Assembly: GCA_905160935.1 (NCBI GenBank)
Contig: CAJHZI010000495.1
Span: 892,501 to 956,500, forward strand
Direction of reading: 5' to 3'
Source of the DNA: Enchytraeus crypticus
Taxonomy: Eukaryota > Annelida > Clitellata > Enchytraeida > Enchytraeidae
Length of the DNA stretch: 64,000 bases
Part shown: one piece after another, positions 59,101-64,000 of the stretch
How positions within the stretch are numbered: the stretch's first letter is position 1
Layout: every line of letters starts with the position of its first letter
The notes under the pieces: generated by a model
Seen by the model: the letters and a program-made list of their open reading frames with translations, nothing else
Told to the model about the DNA's origin: nothing
Databases searched by the model: none
Made by a program: the position numbers and the translations under genes

Positions 59101-62100
59101 CAAACAATAACTGCTTGTTGAGTAATAAAAGCTTTTGTGCACTATATGACTTAATTACTTGTTTATTAAAATGCTCGACATTTAATACTAACATTTTGTA
59201 CTCTTCTGTAACAGTTAAAGATGTAAAGTAAAAGTCTATGTCAACGTCAGTTTCATCTCTCGAAAGCGATATCAGTGAAGGGAGCCCAGTATTTGAACCC
59301 ATGCATATAACCCACAGTGATCCGCTGTCAGATATCTTACCGACTTCGCTTCTGGCTCCAGTTATATCATTTCACTATTATTAATATTATTACGTTTGTA
59401 CTTAGAAATGCTGGTTAAACTGGGATTTAAGGAAAGATGATGATGATGGTGTACTTAGAAATGCTCTAAATGTTTTGTTACATGTTATGCGCCTGTGGTA
59501 ACTAGGTGATGAGATTGATGGAACAGACAGAGACACTTGAGAGGACACACAGAGATACACTTGGTAGGATGGAGACTCAGAACAATGAACTAACGCTTCA
59601 GGTGGCAGCACTGCAGGAGTCCAAGAGAAGACTCGAGACAGACCTAGAGGACGTGAGGAACAGAGCCACCATGGACCTCGACGCTGTGTCCAATCAATTG
59701 CAGAGCAACCTAGAGGTCAGTCTATCTTAGAGGTCATCCAAGAGGTCAGAGGTTATTCTAGAAGTCAGTCGTAGAGTTTATCCTAGAGGTCAGTCTATCT
59801 TAGAGGTTATCCTAGAGGTCTGTCTATCTTAGAGGTCATCCTAGAGGTCAGTCTATCTTAGAGGTCATCCTAGAGGTCCGAGGTTTTCCTAGAGGTCAGT
59901 CTATCTTAGAGGTTATCCTAGAGGTCAGAGGTTATTCTAGAAGTCAGTCGTAGAGTTTATCCTAGAGGTCAGTCTATCTTAGAGGTTATCCTAAAGGTCA
60001 GTCTATCTTAGAGGTTATCCTAGAGGTCCGTGTATCATAGAGGTTATCCTAGAGGTCGGTCTATCATAGAGGTTATTCTAGAGATCAGTCTATCTTAGAG
60101 GTTATCCTAGAGGTCAGTCTATCGTAGAGTTTATCCTAGAGGTCAGTCTATCTTAGAGGTTATCCTAGAGGTCAGTCTATCTTAGAGGTTATCCTAGAGG
60201 TCAGTCTATCTTAGAGATTATCCTAGAGGTCAGTCTATCTTAGAGGTTATCCTAGAGGTCAGTCTATCTTATAGGTTATCCTAGAGGTCAGTCTATCTTA
60301 TAGGTTATCCTAGAGGTCAGTCTATCTTGGAGGTTATCCTACAGGTCCGTGTATCGTAGAGGTTATCCTAGAGGAGCGTAGGCACTCACTAATCGAATGC
60401 CCTTTCTGACGTTGATGTTGATCTTAGTGATCTTTAGTCGCCTTCTACGACATGTGCAGTCACCGGTTGTTCAATTCCTCAAACAACCCGGACACAACAC
60501 GGGGATGTTATTATATATTTATATATACATTGTATTGTAATATGTTTTCGTGTAAGTGTCACTTTTGTATCTCTGACACTTTTGTATTAATATGTTTGTA
60601 TAGTGTATAATATATAAATAATATAATCGTGTATCTCCACTAATCTGTTTACTATAATAATCTTTATCGTTGTGTTTCTGTAGAGTGCTAGGAATGAGAT
60701 AGGGTCGTTGAAGATTTTCTATAACCTGTATCGTTGTATTCATGTGTCTATACTGTTTTCTATGTTGCTGTGTTTCTGTAGAGTGCTAGGAATGAGATGG
60801 GGTCGTTGAAGGTTTTCTATAACCTGTATCGTTGTATTCATGTGTCTATACTGTTTTCTATGTTGCTGTGTTTCTGTAGAGTGCTAGGAATGAGATGGAG
60901 TCGTTGAAGGTTTTCTATAACCTGTATCGTTGTATTCATGTGTCTATACTGTTTTCTATGTTGCTGTGTTTCTGTAGAGTGCTAGGAATGAGATGGAGTC
61001 GTTGAAGGTTTTCTATAACCTGTATCGTTGTATTCATGTGTCTATACTGTTTTCTATGTTGCTGTGTTTTTGTAGAGCGCTAGGAACGAGATAGAGTCGT
61101 TGAAGGAGAGCCGACGAGAGGTGGAGCTAAGGCTGGAGACGATTGTGAATCAGAAGAGGCTAGAGATAGAAGAGTTCATACACCGGACAACTGTGCTAGA
61201 GACAGAACTGCACACTGCTAGGACGTACATCGACGAGAAGCAAGCCGTGTATGAGGATACGCAGAGTCTAGCGATAGAACTCGAGAGAGAAAAGGGTCGT
61301 CTAGCAGGTATCAATCAATCAGTTAATCTTAGTGTAAAGCAAACTAGTCTCTATATTGATTTATTGATTGAGTTATTATTAATTTATCCATATTTGTGAT
61401 TGATTTTTTGATTGATTGATTTTTTGATTGATTGATTGATGTAGGTATTCTACAGAGCCACAGTGCTCTAAAGGAGCATGCGAGCACGCTGGAGCAGTCC
61501 CTGGCCAGTAAGGAGTCTTCAGTGGTACAGCTGAGCTCTCACGTGACCGATGAGATAGAGAGAAAGGAGAGAGAGATGAGTGAAATGAGAGAACAGGTCA
61601 AAGTTCTCGAGGAATCTCTGGCTAAAGAGCGACAGACTGCTAAAGATGCTCGAAAACAGGTGATACTTGCAGCCGTCACTCTTGTTTGGTAAGGCTAAGG
61701 CTAAGTTTAACGTCAGTTTCCTGCTCGAATAGCTTGTCAGTGACGGGGAGAGAACTGGATGGAGCACTCGAACTCTGACTGTAACACTAGCTGCCACACA
61801 CATTTTAAATGAAGCACAAAAAGGGTCAAATTATAATTTATGATGACATCAATTTGAACGGAGGATAACTTTCGGCCAATGTTTAGTTTGATGACACTTT
61901 TATGTAACTGTTAAAAATGATATTAAAGCTATATTCTCTTCTCTTTCAAGATTTTCTATTATTAGCATTTTTACTTTTGTGTATAGGATACTTGGATGCA
62001 ATAAATTTGCTACATTAATTCTAACTGAAAATTATATTAATAACGTGTTTTAAGATATCGAGCTGATAAATGTGGGCATATTTGTCTGCTACTCTGTTGA

Positions 62101-63741
62101 CTAAAGGATTGATTGATTAACGGATTGATTACTAATTGGTTGATAGATTGATTGACCGATGTATATACGTGTATGTATAATGCATATGTTGACTGAGCTA
62201 TGGATTAATTGACTAATCGATGAATAGAGTAATTGATCGATTGATTGATTGACTGATGTATTAATAGGTGGACTGATTTTGACTGAATGTCTGATAGATA
62301 AATAGCTTAATTAATTGATTGATTGATTGATTGACTGATGTATTAATAGGTTGACTGATTGATTTTGACTGATAGATAAATATATTGATTAGTTGATTCA
62401 TTGATTCATTGATTGGCAGCTGCTGACAGAGAAGGGCAGCCATGTTAAAGCTCGTCGAGAGCTGGAGCAGCTGACAGCAGAGCAGCAGCAGCTGAGCAAC
62501 GAAGTGGAACAGCTGAGGAAGACCTTGACTACGCTGACGGAAGAGCTGGAGACAGAGCGGAGCTCGGAGATGACGAGGAAGCTGGAGAGCGAGAGACTGA
62601 GCGGAGAACTGAAGACCGTCACTCTGGATAGGGACAGGCTGATGAGAGAGTCGATTGAGATGGAAGCCAAGGAAGCCACTATGAGAGAACAGATTCAGGT
62701 TTGTTCAAAACTTCCTGTTAGAAGTTTCTGTGTAATATCTGTGGAAAATCTATGTAATACTTATGTAATATCTGTGTAATATCTATGTAATACTTTTGTA
62801 ATATCTGTGTAATATCTATGTAATACTTATGTAATATCTGTGTAATATCTATGTAATACTTATGTAATATCTGTGTAATATCTATGTAATACTTATGTAA
62901 TATCTATGTAATACTTATGTAATATCTATGTAATACTTATGTAATATCTATGTAATACTTATGTAATATCTGTGTAATATCTATGTAATACTTATGTAAT
63001 ATCTTTGTAATATTCAGTTGTAATTTTTGATTCTGACATTTAGTTTGTCTTACGTAGTCATTATTTAGCATCTCTACAAAAGTTGTTAATAGTTCTTCAT
63101 AGATATATTTGTTTAATACATTTTCGTCTGCTGATACATATTTGTTTGAATTGGTAATATTGTACTATTGTGTTTTTTTAAATAAATTTTCATGTAATCC
63201 TTTCTTTTACTCTGTCTTGATTTATTTATTTTATTGTATTTTATTATTGAAGTGGTTTTGAAACCGTAACAGGCGATACTGGATGGTTTTTTTGGATGTT
63301 ATGTTATATGTTTGTGTAATTATAGTTCTATTGAAATTATTATAGTTTTAATTAAATTGTCCTCAAATTCAGGCCACTCTGCCCTCTCCCCCCCCCCCTT
63401 GAGTGCATTGAAATGAACATAGTTCTCTCTCTCTCTCTCTCTCTCTCTCCCTATCGGCAATCTTAAAGCATGATGTCCGGAAATCAGTGGCTTCATCGTG
63501 GCCTAGACACAATGCTGCCACTAACAATGGTGACAATGTTATAATTTATATGACTATAATGGTGACGTTCTAATTACATGTAGCAATTAAACACGGTTTT
63601 GTATGGTTGTTGATGCTTACTTAGAGCTTAGAATGGAGGCACTCAGAGAAAGTAACAGAACTAAAGGCCTCCAGTGATCGCATTCAGCTGATAGAAGAGA
63701 GGCAGAGATTTGATATGAATAATCTCTCTCAGACATTGCAG
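47729..63741 (+). CDS. GOLGA3: GOLGA3 (golgin-160)-like coiled-coil Golgi protein, C-terminus beyond window
   Basis: Fifteen exons join in frame to 1562 codons. A low-complexity, Ser-rich head (about residues 1-560) precedes a long coiled coil. The assignment rests on co-linear matches to human golgin-160 in the coiled coil: [18 protein letters not shown] against its [27 protein letters not shown] against GIEADMLDQEAAF; and [15 protein letters not shown] then [19 protein letters not shown] against LALELEHEKGKLTGL then AALREHNSILETALAKRE. Golgin-160 sits on the cytoplasmic face of Golgi membranes and takes part in Golgi positioning and membrane traffic. The human protein is about 1500 aa, so little should be missing beyond 63741. 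Exons are richer in G and C than their introns. The head is poorly conserved, so the start is less certain than the rest. Confidence 0.85.
49062..49184 (+). CDS. GOLGA3: Golgin exon 2
   Basis: Acceptor TTTGCAG, donor CCG|GTATGA, phase 1-1, 123 nt. Head-domain segment with an EEEEL run and SLSKRSL. Confidence 0.75.
49589..49659 (+). CDS. GOLGA3: Golgin exon 3
   Basis: Acceptor GTTTAG, donor CGG|GTAAGT (near-perfect), phase 1 to 0, 71 nt. Encodes [20 protein letters not shown], a polar linker. Confidence 0.75.
50921..51020 (+). CDS. GOLGA3: Golgin exon 4
   Basis: Acceptor CCGCAG, donor ATAG|GTACTG, phase 0 to 1, 100 nt. An AT-rich palindromic repeat precedes it (50695-50870). Confidence 0.75.
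51706..51797 (+). CDS. GOLGA3: Golgin exon 5
   Basis: Acceptor GTCCAG, donor CACAG|GTCAGC, phase 1 to 0, 92 nt. Encodes [20 protein letters not shown], a short helical segment. Confidence 0.78.
52162..53540 (+). CDS. GOLGA3: Golgin exon 6: Ser-rich head with internal duplication, start of coiled coil
   Basis: The largest exon (1379 nt, phase 0 to 2; donor CTGAG|GTAAGA). Two copies of a motif of about 29 residues, [10 protein letters not shown]...R.R.D.ISR..KKSS, lie at residues about 251-279 and 343-371; the second runs into a striking GWFWGKSD. A related basic segment GSLGLPAHPREKKTSKSSK exists in human golgin-160. Between them the chain is Ser/Lys/Glu-rich and probably disordered. The last 45 residues start the coiled coil ([20 protein letters not shown]). 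The antisense open frames over this exon are shadows. Confidence 0.88.
53560..53695. repeat. 22-bp repeat just after the exon 6 donor
   Basis: Six units of GATAAATATATATTTAGTGT plus TT or close variants alternate in two subtypes, starting 20 nt inside the intron. Confidence 0.85.
54215..54462 (+). CDS. GOLGA3: Golgin exon 7: coiled coil
   Basis: Acceptor GTGCAG completes codon AG|C; donor CACAG|GTAAGA leaves phase 1. Heptad pattern through [20 protein letters not shown]; human golgin-160 has the corresponding NMLEAKNASLASSNNDLQ. Confidence 0.9.
54495..54600 (-). mobile_element. SINE-A copy close to a donor
   Basis: Minus-strand SINE-A tail and middle (CGTCTGTTTCCTCACTCGAA, GGATTTGAATCC) starting about 30 nt after the exon 7 donor, followed by a plus-strand SINE-D copy (54600-54880). 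Confidence 0.7.
55515..55654 (+). CDS. GOLGA3: Golgin exon 8: coiled coil
   Basis: Acceptor TTTCAG, donor CAAG|GTTTGT, phase 1 to 0, 140 nt. Ends ATKDWYK, matching SVRQWYQ of human golgin-160. A duplicate of the exon end and donor lies 115 nt downstream (ends 55769). Confidence 0.9.
56270..56832. repeat. 35-bp AT-rich minisatellite, about 16 copies
   Basis: TAATAAGCTGATAAATTATT plus TTTAATTTATGATTT repeats with two alternating subtypes (AAATTATTTT and TTAATTAGTTTT) arranged in pairs, showing that multi-unit blocks were copied together. Confidence 0.95.
57130..58191 (+). CDS. GOLGA3: Golgin exon 9: main coiled coil
   Basis: Acceptor CTACAG and donor GAT|GTACGT, both phase 0, 354 codons. It opens [17 protein letters not shown] and continues with [19 protein letters not shown], the best match to golgin-160. 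A non-helical break at [20 protein letters not shown] and [16 protein letters not shown] divides the coil; this acidic/Pro-containing insert has no obvious match in the human protein I recall. Confidence 0.93.
58351..58496 (+). mobile_element. SINE-A copy with a paralogous empty site
   Basis: A complete copy inserted in one of two tandem duplicates of flanking intron DNA (58263-58350 with 58497 onward, against 58550-58640 without insertion). Comparison sets the element at about 146 bp, from GGCTGGAGCC to TTTACCTTG. Confidence 0.85.
58675..58920 (+). CDS. GOLGA3: Golgin exon 10: coiled coil
   Basis: Acceptor GTGTAG, donor GAG|GTAAGT, phase 0-0, 82 codons. Heptads through [16 protein letters not shown] and [20 protein letters not shown], separated by a Pro-containing AAPKVDPE. 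Confidence 0.9.
58930..59135. repeat. About 56-bp repeat next to the exon 10 donor, 4 copies
   Basis: Units with AGCAATGGCTGCTTGTAGAG and TAATACAAGCAGTTATTGCT start about 10 nt inside the intron. Divergence increases to the right. Confidence 0.85.
59235..59365 (-). mobile_element. SINE-A copy
   Basis: Minus-strand SINE-A with TGGAGCCAGAAGCGAAGTCG head, TTCAAATAC box remnant and GAAACTGACGTTGACATAG tail. A partial minus-strand copy also lies at 61695-61800. Confidence 0.7.
59506..59715 (+). CDS. GOLGA3: Golgin exon 11: coiled coil
   Basis: Acceptor AACTAG, donor CTAGAG|GTCAGT, phase 0-0, 70 codons. Begins [17 protein letters not shown] and ends [12 protein letters not shown]. The exon end and donor are the first unit of the array that follows. 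Confidence 0.9.
59710..60370. repeat. 30-bp minisatellite that multiplies a splice donor
   Basis: About 20 units of GAGGTCAGTCTATCTTAGAG plus GTTATCCTAG. The unit includes CTAGAG|GTCAGT, identical to the real exon 11 donor at its left end, so the intron offers a ladder of copies of its own 5' splice site. A SINE-D copy follows (60365-60510). Confidence 0.93.
60684..61075 (+). repeat. 98-bp tandem repeat carrying acceptor plus 30-nt candidate microexons
   Basis: Four copies precede the real exon 12. Each has TTTCTGTAG, 30 nt homologous to the start of exon 12, then 68 nt of intron. Copies 2 to 4 (30-nt blocks at 60782-60811, 60880-60909, 60978-61007) are followed by GTTTTC, so each is a complete candidate microexon encoding [10 protein letters not shown] or [10 protein letters not shown] in phase 0-0. 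Copy 1 (60684-60713) has lost the GT. All four keep a pyrimidine-rich acceptor. Confidence 0.92.
61076..61307 (+). CDS. GOLGA3: Golgin exon 12: coiled coil
   Basis: Acceptor TTTGTAG, donor GCAG|GTATCA, phase 0 to 1. Begins [20 protein letters not shown] and ends [14 protein letters not shown], matching LALELEHEKGKLTG of golgin-160. Confidence 0.93.
61445..61659 (+). CDS. GOLGA3: Golgin exon 13: coiled coil
   Basis: Acceptor GATGTAG, donor AACAG|GTGATA, phase 1 to 0. [20 protein letters not shown] matches AALREHNSILETALAKREAD of golgin-160 residue by residue, and the following [20 protein letters not shown] matches its LVQALQASLEKEKEKV region. Confidence 0.94.
62420..62698 (+). CDS. GOLGA3: Golgin exon 14: coiled coil
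   Basis: Acceptor TTGGCAG, donor CAG|GTTTGT, phase 0-0, 93 codons. Strong heptads ([35 protein letters not shown]). The antisense Ser-rich open frame is a shadow. Confidence 0.92.
62735..63010. repeat. TAATATCTGTG/TAATACTTATG repeat after exon 14
   Basis: Alternating 11-bp half-units (TAATATCTGTG, TAATATCTATG, TAATACTTATG) repeat about 25 times, starting about 40 nt after the donor. Confidence 0.9.
63625..63741 (+). CDS. GOLGA3: Golgin exon 15: coiled coil, last exon in window
   Basis: Acceptor ACTTAG, donor TTGCAG|GTAATC, phase 0-0, 39 codons. [20 protein letters not shown] resembles NLKWEVDQKEREIQSLKQQ of golgin-160. The remaining C-terminal exons lie beyond 64000. Confidence 0.88.
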
Positions 63742-63930
63742 GTAATCAATCAATCAATCAAACACCGCAGGTAATCAATCAATCAATCAATTAAACACTG
63801 CAGGTAATCAATCAATCAAACACTGCAGGCAATCAATCAATCAAACAAACACTGCAGGTAATCAATCAATAAAACACTGCAGGTAATCAATCAATAAAAC
63901 ACTGCAGGTAATCAATCAATCAAACACTGA
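63736..63930. repeat. About 26-bp repeat multiplying the exon 15 donor
   Basis: Seven or so units of CTGCAGGTAATCAATCAATC plus AAACA. The first unit begins in the last bases of exon 15, so CAG|GTAATC is repeated through the intron; one unit has GCAATC instead. Confidence 0.88.
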
Positions 63931-64000
63931 AGATAAATAATCAACCCTGTTTTCAGACCTGTGTGTTCTAAATAGCTGACTGCTGTTTGATGATCATCTA

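Overview
This window is nuclear DNA of an invertebrate animal. It is AT-rich, its genes are broken into short exons by GT-AG introns of roughly 0.3 to 4 kb, and it is full of retroposons and micro/minisatellites. The three identifiable genes (a Cys-loop receptor, an SLC46-type transporter and a golgin-160/GOLGA3 homologue) are animal families, and a decayed TTAGGG-like block fits a metazoan. I suspect a spiralian (lophotrochozoan) but cannot prove the phylum from the sequence alone.

Layout. 1-6285: no gene seen, only repeats. 6286-29813 (+): a 22-exon gene that I assembled by hand from splice sites and phases. It encodes a signal peptide, 16 LDL-receptor class A (LDLa) modules and then a complete pentameric (Cys-loop) ligand-gated ion channel subunit with ligand-binding domain, four membrane segments and a stop. 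The joined frame is exactly 3150 nt (1049 aa plus stop). 29814-32802: repeats and the 3' flank of the next gene. 32803-34404 (-): an intron-free SLC46-like transporter of 533 aa. 34405-39773: repeats. 39774-44383 (-): a decayed Ty3/gypsy-type LTR retrotransposon without integrase. 44384-47728: repeats and unassigned DNA. 47729 to beyond 63741 (+): a GOLGA3-like golgin, 15 exons (1562 codons) seen, with the C-terminal end outside the window.

Mobile DNA. I recognise two tRNA-derived SINE families (here SINE-A and SINE-B), a 5S-rRNA-derived SINE (SINE-5S), two further short families (SINE-D ending in GAT repeats, SINE-E ending in ATT repeats and sharing a tail with SINE-A), a LINE family whose 3' end is an AG-repeat tail (LINE-GA), a second LINE with an AATA tail, and the LTR element. 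Family names are my own labels.

Most interesting: (1) the receptor, which puts a long, probably N-glycosylated LDLa stalk on an ion-channel subunit with unusual pore residues; (2) in the golgin gene, four 98-bp tandem copies of a splice acceptor plus the first 30 nt of an exon, three of which form complete in-frame 30-nt candidate microexons separated by 68-nt candidate introns; (3) repeated expansion of exon-intron border sequence in golgin introns; (4) SINE tails lying directly against splice acceptors of the receptor gene. The three genes show no obvious functional link; their proximity looks incidental.
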